A stretch of DNA of 64,000 bases from CBDIBC01 sp965276635 (GTDB lineage: Bacteria > Actinomycetota > Acidimicrobiia > Acidimicrobiales > Palsa-688): positions 124,001 to 188,000 of the forward strand of contig CBDIBC010000002.1 of the NCBI GenBank assembly GCA_965276635.1. The letters run 5' to 3'. Shown here piece after piece: positions 27,198-35,616 of the stretch (its first letter is position 1; the number at the start of each line of letters is the position of its first letter). The position numbers and the translations under genes are program-made. Under the pieces are notes generated by a model. It ran no database searches. It was given only the letters and a program-made list of their open reading frames with translations, and was not told the DNA's origin.

Positions 27198-28112
27198 TCA
27201 CGAGACGTACTGGCGGGCCTTCGAACGGTCGTGGTCGGCGTCGAGGAGGCGCAGGCCGACCTCCACGTCGGCACCGACGTTCCGGCGAGCAGCGACCACC
27301 CACCACCCTCCCCTGAGTGCCTCGACCACCGCCCGAAGGCTGTGGCCGTCGGCCGGCGCGCTGCGCAGCAGCGCCGCACTCCGGAGCGCTGCCGAGGACA
27401 CCGGTCGGCGAAGCCACGTGAACCAGAGGGTGTTGCGGATCCCTTGCCGGCGACGTAGGTGCGGGTCGCGCAGCACCGATGCCTGGTGGTGGATCTCGAG
27501 TTCCGGCACGTAGGCCATCTCCCAGCCGGCGTCGGCCAGGTCGGTTCCGGTGAGCTCCTCCTCGCCTCCGATGAGGAGCCGCCCCGAGAAGCCGCCCACG
27601 GCCCGGAACGCCTCCGCTCGTACCGTCGATGCCCCGGCCAGGAAGCTGAGCAGCGGTGCGCCGGGGCCGCCCGCCGGGCGGGGGAGGGGGCTGCGGTCCA
27701 TCTCCTCGGACATGGCGTCGGTGGTCCCGCCCGGCTCGACGACGATGCGAGCGGTGACCACCGCCAGGTTTGGTCGCGCCTGTAGCAGGCCTACGGCCCG
27801 GCGGAGCGACCCTGGCGACCACCACGTGTCGTCGTCGCAGAACGCCACGAACCGGGTGCCTGCCAGCATGACCCCCACGTTGCGGCCGGCGCCGCCCATG
27901 TTGCAGCCGAGCGGCACCACGGTCACCCCGGGGAAGTCCCGCCGCACCGTCGCCACCGTGGCGTCGGCGGAGCCGTTGTCGACGACCACGATGCCGGGGT
28001 CCTCCTCGAGGGTCTCGAGGAGGTGGAGGGTGCGAGTCAGCTCGTCGCACCGGTCCCGTGTGATGATGACGACGGTGAGGTCTTCGCGTAGCGACGTCGG
28101 GCTCGCGGCCAT
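27198..28112 (-). CDS. Glycosyltransferase family 2, paralogue of the facing gene
   Basis: A 304-residue GT2 with LTVVIITRDRCDELTRTL, GIVVVDNGSADATVATV, FVAFCDDDTWWSPGSLRRAV and LIGGEEELTGTDLADAGW. The same DDDxWW and GGEEEL motifs occur in the convergent gene at 26317-27186, so the two are paralogues in opposite orientation. It starts 1 base after the stop of the pyruvyl-transferase-like gene and is co-transcribed with it. Likely acts on the same surface glycan. Confidence 0.9.
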   Translation of the reverse strand: MAASPTSLREDLTVVIITRDRCDELTRTLHLLETLEEDPGIVVVDNGSADATVATVRRDFPGVTVVPLGCNMGGAGRNVGVMLAGTRFVAFCDDDTWWSPGSLRRAVGLLQARPNLAVVTARIVVEPGGTTDAMSEEMDRSPLPRPAGGPGAPLLSFLAGASTVRAEAFRAVGGFSGRLLIGGEEELTGTDLADAGWEMAYVPELEIHHQASVLRDPHLRRRQGIRNTLWFTWLRRPVSSAALRSAALLRSAPADGHSLRAVVEALRGGWWVVAARRNVGADVEVGLRLLDADHDRSKARQYVS

Positions 28113-28113
28113 G

Positions 28114-29085
28114 TCAGCCGACCGGTCGCAGCAGCTCGACCAGACGGTCCCGGTCGGTGAGGAGGGCGGCCCGGCCGTCCTCGGTGCAGGCCGCCACCCG
28201 GTCCCGTCCCTCGGCGGAACGGCACCAGCCGACCGCCTCGTCGAACGCGTCGTGACTGACGGCTTCGGCGCTGATCACCGCCGGCCACCCGAGTGCCCTG
28301 GCCTGTGCGCCGACCTTGCCCCCGCCTGCGACGGGGTCGACGGCCACCACCGGCACCCCCGCGGCCAGCCCGAGGACCAGTCCGTGCAAGCGGGTCGTCA
28401 CCACCACGTCGACGCGCGCTACTGCGGCCGCGAACTGCTCCGGGGTGGACAGCTGGCGGGCGTCGCCCGGGTGCAGGCGGGTGTCGAGTTCGACGACGGC
28501 GAGGTCGGTGCCGGTCAGCCACCCGTCGAGGCAGCGGTGGACGCCGTCGTGGCGCTGCCGGTTCCCGTACTCGGGCTGGGAGTGGCTCCGGATGACCGCC
28601 GCCACCGCCACGTCGGCCACCGGGCGGTGGGCCGTCCCGAGGGCCAGGTCGACCGCGGCCCGGCCCGGCTCGTCGCGTGCCAGGACCGTGACGGGGGCGA
28701 GGGCCGGCGTGCGGTCCACGACCGATACCCCGACGGCCACCCGCTGCGAGCCGGTGAACCGGGCGAAGAGCTCCTCCACCAGCTCGCCGCCGGCGGGCCC
28801 GCAGACGAACACCAGGTGACCGACCGTCGCCGGCGGGACGTCGTGCCACGCCAGCTGGCCGCGGCGTCGGAAGGTGGCGGCCATGGCCACGTCGTGGTCG
28901 ATGCCGGCGTCGTCGAGCCACCGGCTGACGGTGCGTTGTGCGAGGAGGTCGCCAGCGGTGACCTCGGCGGTGTCGAAGCTGAACCACCCGGTCACGAGGA
29001 CACCCCTGGCGCCGACGGGTGCGTACGGGTTAGGACATGCCAGGGCACTCCTGGCGGTCGACGTCGGGGTGGACTGGCTGAGCAT
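28114..29085 (-). CDS. Polysaccharide pyruvyl transferase family protein
   Basis: About 323 residues from ATG 29085, which has GGAGAG just upstream. VLVTGWFSFDTAEVTAGDLLAQ opens a GT-B-like fold, and VVTTRLHGLVLGLAAGVPVVAVDP is the signature of the polysaccharide pyruvyl transferase (CsaB/ExoV/MurJ-neighbour) family. Members add pyruvate ketals to surface polysaccharides, though some in this family are glycosyltransferase-like. The frame stays open upstream to 29283, but that part encodes a sigma-factor scrap and is not counted. It forms an operon with the GT2 downstream. Confidence 0.75.
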   Translation of the reverse strand: MLSQSTPTSTARSALACPNPYAPVGARGVLVTGWFSFDTAEVTAGDLLAQRTVSRWLDDAGIDHDVAMAATFRRRGQLAWHDVPPATVGHLVFVCGPAGGELVEELFARFTGSQRVAVGVSVVDRTPALAPVTVLARDEPGRAAVDLALGTAHRPVADVAVAAVIRSHSQPEYGNRQRHDGVHRCLDGWLTGTDLAVVELDTRLHPGDARQLSTPEQFAAAVARVDVVVTTRLHGLVLGLAAGVPVVAVDPVAGGGKVGAQARALGWPAVISAEAVSHDAFDEAVGWCRSAEGRDRVAACTEDGRAALLTDRDRLVELLRPVG

Positions 29086-29166
29086 CGCTCTCCGATCTGT
29101 GGCGGGCGTTCGCTGACTTGGACCTACCCGGATCTGCCGGTCACATCGACGACGACTCGAGTGGTG

Positions 29167-29238
29167 ACGCAGCTTGTCGAGGAGACTGTGCAGGCGGCGC
29201 GACACCTGCATCTGGCTTACCCCGAACTCCTCGCCGAC
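29167..29238 (-). pseudogene. Sigma-factor region 4 remnant
   Basis: The open frame upstream of the pyruvyl-transferase-like gene encodes VGEEFGVSQMQVSRRLHSLL followed by DKLR. This is the DNA-recognition helix of sigma region 4.2 as found in SigB/SigF-type factors. Nothing else of a sigma factor remains around it. It is in frame with the downstream gene but has no start signal of its own. Confidence 0.6.
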
Positions 29239-29439
29239 GCGATGCCGAGCGCATCGGGGCCGCCACCCTCGCCGAAGGATCAAGACCGACCCCCATCACC
29301 GTCAAGCACTGGCCCTTGGTGCACCCTCGCGCAAGGCTGGCATTCCCTCCGACTAGGACCGCTCGCCAACTACTCGCCGCCATCCTACCGATCAGGCTGC
29401 TGCCCGCGCCGGCTGCGGCCGCCGGAAGCCCCTTCGAGC

Positions 29440-30294
29440 AGCTCGACCCCCGCCATGACCTTGGGGTCACGACGCGCTCAGGCAACCCGGTAGCGGTCAG
29501 CGAAGACCGACCCGTCGAAATCAAGCCTGCCGACTGGGGCGCCCTGGCGCCGCTCCGCGGCCTGAACAGTGAGAGCCGCCCACCCTTCGCTTCGACCGAG
29601 GTGCTCACCGATCTCACGGAAAGACATACCCCGTTGGGGTGCCGGGCTGTCATGCCGGCCGGCCGAGGCCGCGTCGGCTGACGCCGGAGTCGAAGGGCCT
29701 CGTGCTCGATGGCCAGTACGTCCGGCCGTTTGCTCTCGATGCCGAGGTAGCCCTTGAGAACCGCGACGTGCTTGGTCAGGTAGTCCGACGGCATAGCCGT
29801 AGCGCAGTCGGGCGCGAGGCTGAACAGGAACGAGTCCGTGCAGAGCTCGCGGCCACTCTCGGATGCCCGTTCATCAAGGCGATCGCAGTGGCGGCGCAGC
29901 ATTGCCATCGTCTCGCCATCGACGTGAAAGGTGCGGCCACGTCGCGTCTTGGTCGTCTTAACCCTTCCGGACTCGCCGATGGCGCTGTCTACTGAGATCT
30001 GGCCCTTGGACCACCCGATGCCGGATCGACGGACGCCGACGAGCTCGCCGCGACGCATGCCGGTGACGGCCCCGAGGAGAAGGATGGCAGCGAACATCGG
30101 GAACGACGTCCGCTGCGGTCGACAACAACAAGTGGAGCTCGTCGACTTCGGGCGGCGTCCGCTCCTTCGAGGAGTGAGTATTTGTGGGCAGCTCGAAGTC
30201 GGCCATCGGGTTGCGACTGGACATCCCGCGTCGCTTTGCCTACCGGAAGAACGGGGCGTGGAGACTTTTGGCTTGCCTAAGCCGGGAGTTGCTC
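29440..30294 (-). pseudogene. Tyrosine recombinase (integrase), catalytic part, decayed
   Basis: The minus strand encodes RNPMADFELPTNTHSSKERT and PPEVDELHLLLSTA, then FAAILLLGAVTGMRRGELVG (box I Arg), and after KTTKTRRGRTFHVDGETMAM the core loses frame before the HxxR and Tyr boxes; a tail-like VMAGVELLEG occurs near 29440. A stop replaces Trp in APFFRWAKRRG. The gene continues beyond an IS3 element at 31560-31772, which holds its N-terminal domain. It once integrated a mobile element. Confidence 0.75.
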
Positions 30295-30338
30295 TGAGCA
30301 TCCCCCCGTTGGACGGACACTTCGTATAGGAGGAGTCC

Positions 30339-30649
30339 ATGTCCATGAAGAGGAAGTCGAGGGGCGGTCGCCCGTCGAGGTTCAGTGCGGAGTTCCGCAG
30401 AGATGCGGTCTCGTTGGTCCTCGATGAGCACCGCCAGATCGCCGATGTGGCCCGGTCGGTCGGCGCGAATGAGGGCACCTTGGGGAACTGGGTCCGCCTG
30501 GAGCGCATCGAACGCGGTGAGCGCCAGGGCATGACCGTCGACGATCGGGCGGAGCTGGCCGAGCTGCGAGCCGAGAACTCTCAGCTGCGCATGGAGCGTG
30601 ATCTCTCAAACGATCGATGGCCTTCTGGGTGAAGGAGTCGACGTCGTGA
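30339..30649 (+). pseudogene. IS3 OrfA (HTH protein), frameshifted near the end
   Basis: ATG 30339 with GGAGGAG upstream. The product has GGRPSRFSAEFRRDAVSLVL and DVARSVGANEGTLGNWVRLE, a DNA-binding HTH, then the leucine-zipper part (ELAELRAENSQLRMERDL). A 2-base deletion near 30605 disrupts LLKRSMAFW; the original stop overlaps OrfB (GTGA at 30646). The intact homologue is 45287-45604. Confidence 0.8.
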
Positions 30650-31529
30650 GCCGCTTCCGCTGCGTCGATGACCAGAAGGCTGCCGGGTTCCCGGTCCCCA
30701 CTGCGTGTGAGGCGACGGGGGTGTCCAAAGTCGGGCTATTACGACTGGGGCGCCCGGGAGGCGGCCGGGCCGACCGAGCGTCAGATCGCCGATGACCCCC
30801 TGATCGAGTTGATGCGAGAGGTCCACGCCGCCTCTGACGGCAACTACGGGGTGCCGCGCATGTACAAGGAGCTGCGCCGGGCCGGGATGGTCATCAACGA
30901 CAAGAAGGTCCGCCGGCTGATGCACCGGGCCGGGCTGATCGGACGTCACCATCGCCGCCGGTGCCGCACCACCTTCCCCGGGCCCGGCTATGAGACGGTC
31001 CCTGACCTCGCCGGGCGGCGCTTCGACCCCGGCGCCCCCGACGTGGCCTGGTGTCAGGACATCACCTACATCGCCACGGGGGAAGGCTGGCTGTTCGTGG
31101 CGTCGACCCTCGATCTGGGGTCGCGTCGATTGTTGGGCTACTCGATGGCCGACCACATGAGAACCGAGCTGGTCACCGACGCCCTGTCCATGGCCCTCAC
31201 CGCCCCGGGGCGGTGCCGCCGCCGGGGTGATCGCCCACGCGGATCGGGGCACCCAGTATCTCTCCAACGACTACCTCGAGTTCTGCCACACCCATCAGCT
31301 GCGACCATCGGTCGGAAGAACCGGAATCTGTTGGGACAACGCCGTGGCTGAGAGCTTCTGGCAGTCCCTGAAACGGGAATGCATCCAAGGACAGGTCTTC
31401 GCCACCCGCGCCGAAGCCCGCCGAGCGATCTTCCGGTGGGTCAACTGGTACAACGCCAGCCGGCTTCACACCAGCCTCGACGGGGTCCCCCCGATCGAGT
31501 GGGAACAGCAATACCGTCAAGCTTCATAA
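30646..31529 (+). pseudogene. IS3 OrfB (DDE transposase), frameshifted
   Basis: Starts GTG 30646 (FRCVDDQKAAGFPV). A shift near 30735 leads to SGYYDWGAREAAGPTERQIA, then NYGVPRMYKELRRAGM and DVAWCQDITYIATG (first Asp). Another shift near 31215 leads to VIAHADRGTQYLSNDYL (second Asp) and WDNAVAESFWQSLKREC (Glu), ending WEQQYRQAS. All three catalytic residues survive, but the gene cannot give one protein as read. Normal IS3 production needs one programmed shift between OrfA and OrfB; these shifts are elsewhere. Confidence 0.85.
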
Positions 31530-31559
31530 CCACCCGTCCGGCCAACGGGGAGAGTCTCA

Positions 31560-31772
31560 CTCAGCCCGGCTTGACGCATGGCGCCGAACAGCTGATCCAT
31601 GACGGCTGTGTCCACGCGCTTCACCGGGTAGGACCCGACGGTGGGGGAGAACCAACGGTGGTGGAGCTTGCGGTAGTCACCGACAGTCTTCTCCGCTCGC
31701 CCCTTCTCCTCGCCGAGGTACTCGACGAGAAACCGCTCCACCGCCTCGTCGACCTGTGGGGGGCCGCCTGGT
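31560..31772 (-). pseudogene. Integrase N-terminal domain, separated by IS3
   Basis: The minus strand encodes VDEAVERFLVEYLGEEKGRA, then TVGDYRKLHHRWFSPTVGSY and MDQLFGAMRQAGLS, the SAM-like core-binding domain of a tyrosine recombinase. The sequence stops exactly at the IS3 end and continues on the other side at 30294. Upstream, at about 31775, the DNA changes to an ISKra4 transposase fragment on the plus strand, so the original start is probably lost. Confidence 0.78.
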
Positions 31773-31774
31773 GC

Positions 31775-32221
31775 TTCCACACCGAAGCCGACCCCGCCGC
31801 TGACGCCTGGGTGCGAGACAAAGCGATCGTTGTCCTCGAAGGAAAAGCACGCGACGTCGCCGCCGGCATCCGCCGGCGAGCGACCGCCCTCGGCCTGCCC
31901 GCCACCAAACGGACCAAGGCCGACGCTGCCGCCACCTACCTGACCAACAAGGCCCCCTACTTCGACTACCCCACCGCCCTAGCCGCCGGCTGGCCCATCG
32001 CCACCGGCGTCATCGAAGGAGCCTGCCGCCACCTCGTCGCCGACCGCATGGACATCACCGGCGCCCGCTGGAGCGCCACCGGAGCCGAAGCCGTCCTCAA
32101 ACTACGAGCCGTCAACACCAACGGCGACTACGACGACTACATCCGCTACCACCTCGAGCAAGAACACCGCCGGAACCACCACACCCGCTACCAACACGTC
32201 CGACTACCCACAGCCGCCTGA
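31775..32221 (+). pseudogene. ISKra4-family transposase, C-terminal fragment
   Basis: About 148 codons with KRTKADAAATYLTNKAPYFD, GWPIATGVIEGACRHLVADR, MDITGARWSATGAEAVLKLR and a stop at 32221. The ATGVIEGACRHLV and GARWSATGAEAVL motifs are characteristic of the ISKra4 transposase C-terminus. The N-terminal two thirds, including the first catalytic Asp residues, are missing; it abuts the integrase fragment. Confidence 0.75.
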
Positions 32222-32565
32222 ACCGGTCCCTCCAAAGAGAGCCGCACCCAAATGCTGTTCAGTACTTTCGGCACTTAGGGCGCGACATCGGCGCCACCGG
32301 CCGGCTCTCTGACCTGCGACGATGCCAGATCCGGGGACTTCTCGCGCTTTCCATGCTTCGAGTTGTCCCTTCACCCGGCGGGCAGTGCGTTCATCTCCAC
32401 GACGTGCCCGATCGGGCACAGAAGCAAAGCGGTGTCCGGTCTTCGCTATATCGCACCCACGACGGGGGGATGTCGCCGCTGCGACACCCGGGTGTCGGCC
32501 CACCGACAGTGACTAGCGGGGGATCAGACCGGCAAATGGTCGCACCACTGACGCCGGAGGGGACC
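32222..32565. other. Intergenic, no gene recognised
   Basis: Between the transposase fragment and the small HTH gene I see only short incoherent open frames, no hairpin and no recognisable gene piece. Confidence 0.5.
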
Positions 32566-32818
32566 GTGCCTGTCACAGCAGCGAGCGATCAGGAGACGGC
32601 CGACGTCGACACTGCGACGTGGACCATCCCCGCCCTCAGGGCCCGCTCGGCCCACCTCCGCCACCTCGAGCGGGCCAGCCAGGACTCCTACGAGATCGGC
32701 AAACGGGACCGGGCCATCCGGGAGGCCTACGACGGCGGGGCCAAGGTCCCCGAGCTCGCCCGGTTCCTCAAGCTGAAGCGGGGCCGCCATCTACGGGATC
32801 GTCGGCACTGCCCCCTGA
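32566..32818 (+). pseudogene. Small helix-turn-helix protein, one frameshift
   Basis: GTG 32566 (with GGAGGGGACC upstream) begins VPVTAASDQE. The product continues with RARSAHLRHLERASQDSYEI, DRAIREAYDGGAKVPELARF and LKLKR, where a one-base shift in a G-run near 32783 leads to IYGIVGTAP and a stop at 32816-32818. ELARFLKLKRGAIYGIV is an HTH of the kind found in small actinobacterial regulators that sit beside toxin genes. It lies 240 bases upstream of HicAB. Function not known. Confidence 0.55.
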
Positions 32819-33017
32819 CGTCGCCACAACCCGCCGGCGTGGGTCGTGGGTACGGCTACAGGGGCCTCGTCCGCGGCCCTATGTGGGGTATCCAGTGCGG
32901 CTCAGGCGGGGGCCCGGAGCCTCGCTGCGTCGACCGCACTCATCGCGCCGGAGCCTGGTTCAGGTCGACGACTCTTTGACCCGAAAATCCAAAGCGGGTC
33001 CCCTTCAAGATTCTGTC

Positions 33018-33050
33018 TACCGTAGTAGACAGTTACCGTCTACTACGGTA
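33018..33050. promoter_or_regulatory. HicAB operator/promoter with 13-bp perfect inverted repeat
   Basis: TACCGTAGTAGAC (33018-33030) and GTCTACTACGGTA (33038-33050) are perfect inverted repeats with a 7-base spacer. A third GTCTAC at 33015-33020 forms a second smaller palindrome with GTAGAC at 33025-33030. The repeat ends 10 bases before the hicA GTG at 33061, so the transcript is probably leaderless or nearly so. HicB's C-terminal HTH would be expected to bind here and repress the operon. Confidence 0.75.
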
Positions 33051-33060
33051 AAGTGCGGGT

Positions 33061-33258
33061 GTGACCTCCCGGGATCTCCGCCGCCGGCTCCGTCGGCTCG
33101 GCTGCGAAGAACTCCGCCAGAGCGGCTCGCACCTGGTGGTCCAATGCGGCACGTGCCGGACCGTCGTCCCAATCCACGGGGGCGACATCCCGACCGGGAC
33201 GCTGCGGAGCATCGAACGAGATCTGGAGCCCTGCCTCGGAAAGGGACGGCTGCGATGA
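33061..33258 (+). CDS. hicA: HicA-type mRNA interferase toxin
   Basis: A 65-residue protein from GTG 33061. LRRRLRRLGCEELRQSGSHLV has the GSH motif with the catalytic His24 and the double-stranded-RNA-binding-like fold of HicA; the end is IPTGTLRSIERDL. HicA toxins cut mRNA when free of HicB. It carries four cysteines (C15, C29, C32, C58), which is unusual. The stop overlaps the hicB start (ATGA). The gene is preceded by a strong inverted repeat. Confidence 0.85.
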   Translation: MTSRDLRRRLRRLGCEELRQSGSHLVVQCGTCRTVVPIHGGDIPTGTLRSIERDLEPCLGKGRLR

Positions 33259-33701
33259 CCACGACCACGACCGGCACCTACACCGCCGTCTACCAGCGCG
33301 ACGCCCACGGCATGTGGCTCGTGGAACTCCTCGAGGAGCCCCGCGTCCACACCTACGGCCGCACCCTGGCCAAGGCCCGCGAGAACATCCGAGACGCCAC
33401 GGCGCTGTGGTTCGAGACCGAACCCGACTCGCTGACCCTCGTCGACGACGTCCGCCTGCCCCCCAAGGCCCGCACCAGCGCCGCCAGGGCCCACCAGGCC
33501 CGCCTGCGAGCGACCGCAGCGCAGGAGGCGGCCGCGACGGCAACCAAGGCCGCCGCTGTCGCCCTGGTGCGAGACGGCCAGCTGTCAGTCCGAGACGCCG
33601 CCGAGATCCTCGGGCTGTCGCACCAGCGGGTGCAGCAGCTGATGGAACCCGCCGCCGCCGACCAGGCCGCCGAGAAGGTCACCAAGAGCCCCACGACGTA
33701 G
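33255..33701 (+). CDS. hicB: HicB-type antitoxin with C-terminal HTH
   Basis: A 148-residue protein. The N-terminal half (YTAVYQRDAHGMWLVELLEE, TYGRTLAKARENIRDATALW) is the partially degraded RNase H fold of HicB, which binds and neutralises HicA. The C-terminal half has a coiled alanine-rich helix and an HTH (LSVRDAAEILGLSHQRVQQL), consistent with autorepression at the inverted repeat upstream of hicA. A frameshifted copy lies at 14765-15134. Confidence 0.88.
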   Translation: MTTTTTGTYTAVYQRDAHGMWLVELLEEPRVHTYGRTLAKARENIRDATALWFETEPDSLTLVDDVRLPPKARTSAARAHQARLRATAAQEAAATATKAAAVALVRDGQLSVRDAAEILGLSHQRVQQLMEPAAADQAAEKVTKSPTT

Positions 33702-33778
33702 ATCCACCACCAGGTGGCCCCGGCGGTGTTGGAGCACCACCGGGGCCCGAGCCACCCCTACACAGGAGGGATGTCCCA

Positions 33779-34393
33779 ATGTCCGACCGTAGCCCTCGGC
33801 TGCTCCCCCCAGCCGACCTCGCCCACCCGTCGCTGAGCCCCCGAACGGCGAGGCTGTACTCGAGTGCCGGGAACCATCTCGAGCGCCTGCTCGCCCAGGC
33901 CGGAACGGGTCTGACGACGTGCAACGAGGAGCAGCTGGCCGCCGTGGCCGCTGAGTGGATGGCTTCCTCCGCGTCGGCCCGCAACCAGATCCTCTGCGCG
34001 CTCCCCCACATCTGGCGGGCTCTTGGCCGCACCGATCCGCCGGACAAGGTAGCGGCCATCGGGCGGCGCATCTCCCCGCCGAAACTGACCACCTACGCAC
34101 CGCTCGTTCCCGGGGAGGCGGAAGCGCTCGAGGCGGCGGCAGTAGCGGTCGGCGGCCAAGTCGGCCTCATGGTCCTCGTCGCCCTCCACGGCAGTTTCTG
34201 GTCCTCGGAGATGTGCCGGCTGCGCTGGGAGGACCTCGACGAGACGCAGCGGGTCTGGTGGGTGCGGTCCGACGACGGGCGCTGTCAGGTCAAGATCGCC
34301 GAGCGGCTGTGCCAGCTGCTACCCGCGGCGAGGCCCGCTACCGGCTGGGTGTTCGTCGGGCGCTGGACGCTTTCGGCAGTCGGGCCTCGCTAA
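33779..34393 (+). pseudogene. Truncated tyrosine recombinase
   Basis: A 204-residue frame from ATG 33779 (CAGGAGG upstream). It has a core-binding domain (SPRTARLYSSAGNHLERLLA) and the beginning of the catalytic domain with GSFWSSEMCRLRWEDLDETQ, where Arg of box I is present. After about residue 190 (RPATGWVFVGR) the sequence ends without the HxxR, His/Trp or Tyr boxes. It cannot be active. Located 78 bases after hicB, it suggests that HicAB arrived on an integrated element. Confidence 0.72.
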
Positions 34394-34434
34394 CCTCTCC
34401 CTCGATTTCAGAGGCGCGTGAGGGAGCGACCCTG

Positions 34435-34797
34435 GTGGTGAAACCGATTGAGAGAGCAGCATCTTGGACGACGACTGCCACGGGCCCGCAAGTGATAGCT
34501 GCTGCGGAGGCTCTTGCAGCGCGTACCGGCGGTCGTCTCCAGCGAGTCGACAACTCCGCTGCCACGATTTCGTACGGGTCACGGCGGCGCTTCAGAGTTT
34601 GGGGTGCCTACCTGTCACGCGGCAGGGATGCGGTTCCGTACAAGGTCTCGGTCAAGACCGTTGAAACAAAGGAGGGAACGATGGTGTCGGTCACCGGCAC
34701 GAGCGACGAGGGCTGGTACCTGGCTCGAGTACCCGCGGGGACTCGCCTCCTCGAGAACAGGATCATGACGGCGCTTGACGCCTTGCGGCAGGGGTAA
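34435..34797 (+). CDS. Hypothetical protein
   Basis: About 120 residues from GTG 34435 (GAGGGAG 8 bases upstream); GTG 34438 is an alternative. The sequence is coherent (AAEALAARTGGRLQRVDNSA, YGSRRRFRVWGAYLSRG, SDEGWYLARVPAGTRLLE) and ends at a TAA. I do not recognise the family. Its alternating charged/hydrophobic pattern suggests a small soluble beta-rich protein. It lies downstream of the truncated integrase and may be cargo. Confidence 0.5.
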   Translation: MVKPIERAASWTTTATGPQVIAAAEALAARTGGRLQRVDNSAATISYGSRRRFRVWGAYLSRGRDAVPYKVSVKTVETKEGTMVSVTGTSDEGWYLARVPAGTRLLENRIMTALDALRQG

Positions 34798-34949
34798 TGG
34801 GCTCGCAACCCCACGTTCACTCCTACTGACCGCTGGCCAGGCCGGAACCAGCGCTGAGCGCATAGAAGAATCGCACCTGGGAATCAGCGTCGACGCTTCG
34901 TAAGCCCGCTTAGGCGCTCGGGCGCAAGTTCCGTCTCTTCCACGCCGGT

Positions 34950-35384
34950 TCAGCAGGGGCGCCACTGTCCGCTGGCCACCATGGTGTCGAGAGCCGTGAT
35001 GCCGTCGCGCTCGACAAGCTCGCCGATCGCCGCGAGTGCTTCGGTGGCAGCAGCCCGAGAGGCGACAACGACGCACCGTCGGTCGGATGTCCGGAATCCT
35101 CGGTCGTCAAGCTTGGTCACGATGACCTGCCAGGACTTGGCGAACTTCCATCTGTGGCGGCTATACCGGATCACCTCCAAGGCCACCCCGAGGGCATAAG
35201 GCAACCAGGCAGCACCCGCGAAGTAGCCGTCGCCCGATGGGTAGCCCCTCGGTCCAGCTTCGAGATGGAAGGGTGTCCCGGTGTGGCTTCGGACATCTCG
35301 GGGGTGCGGAGACTGGCGGCGCCGCTGCTCGGCGCGGTCTGCTCGGTGCTGGTTGCTGCCATCCCACCGGTAGATCAGCTTCAT
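34950..35384 (-). CDS. Hypothetical protein
   Basis: About 144 residues from ATG 35384 (MKLIYRWDGS). It has FHLEAGPRGYPSGDGYFAG, a hydrophobic stretch (AAWLPYALGVALEVIRYS) and a C-terminal region (WQVIVTKLDDRGFRTSDRRC). It looks like a real but unassigned gene, possibly membrane-associated. Family not recognised. Confidence 0.45.
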   Translation of the reverse strand: MKLIYRWDGSNQHRADRAEQRRRQSPHPRDVRSHTGTPFHLEAGPRGYPSGDGYFAGAAWLPYALGVALEVIRYSRHRWKFAKSWQVIVTKLDDRGFRTSDRRCVVVASRAAATEALAAIGELVERDGITALDTMVASGQWRPC

Positions 35385-35616
35385 CAATTGCGACGGCACG
35401 GTCCCTCGATGCAACGGGTGGAAGACCAGAACACTACCGAGATGCCCGGAGCGACATGACGACGCTGGCCGGTCATGCAGCACGGATCGCCGATCACGAC
35501 TCACAGACGTCGAGGCCTGGGTGGATTCAGGATCGACACCTCGGATCGTTACTCCTCAGGCCCCATTCCACGAACGGCTAGCGGGATAGAGAATCACCCG
35601 CCTAGATTTGGTTTTC

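Larger units (their letters stand above)
30295..31559 (+). mobile_element. IS3-family insertion sequence, inserted into an integrase gene
   Basis: A 1265-base element. The left end (TGAGCATCCCCCCGTTGGAC at 30295) and the right end (GTCCGGCCAACGGGGAGAGT region, ending TCTCA at 31559) are imperfect inverted repeats. Flanking bases CTC at 30292-30294 and 31560-31562 form a 3-bp target duplication, normal for IS3. Removing the element rejoins the integrase halves in frame (MRQAGLS then NSRLRQAKS). The left end also exists at 45620-45649 as part of a second, truncated copy. Confidence 0.88.

Noticed and set aside
29141..30532. One long 463-codon minus-strand gene
   Set aside because: Only its middle encodes integrase; the beginning is antisense to the IS3 OrfA and the end is out of the integrase frame.
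30345..32221. IS3 and ISKra4 pieces as ends of one composite transposon
   Set aside because: They belong to different families, the ISKra4 part is a fragment without ends, and the integrase half lies between them.
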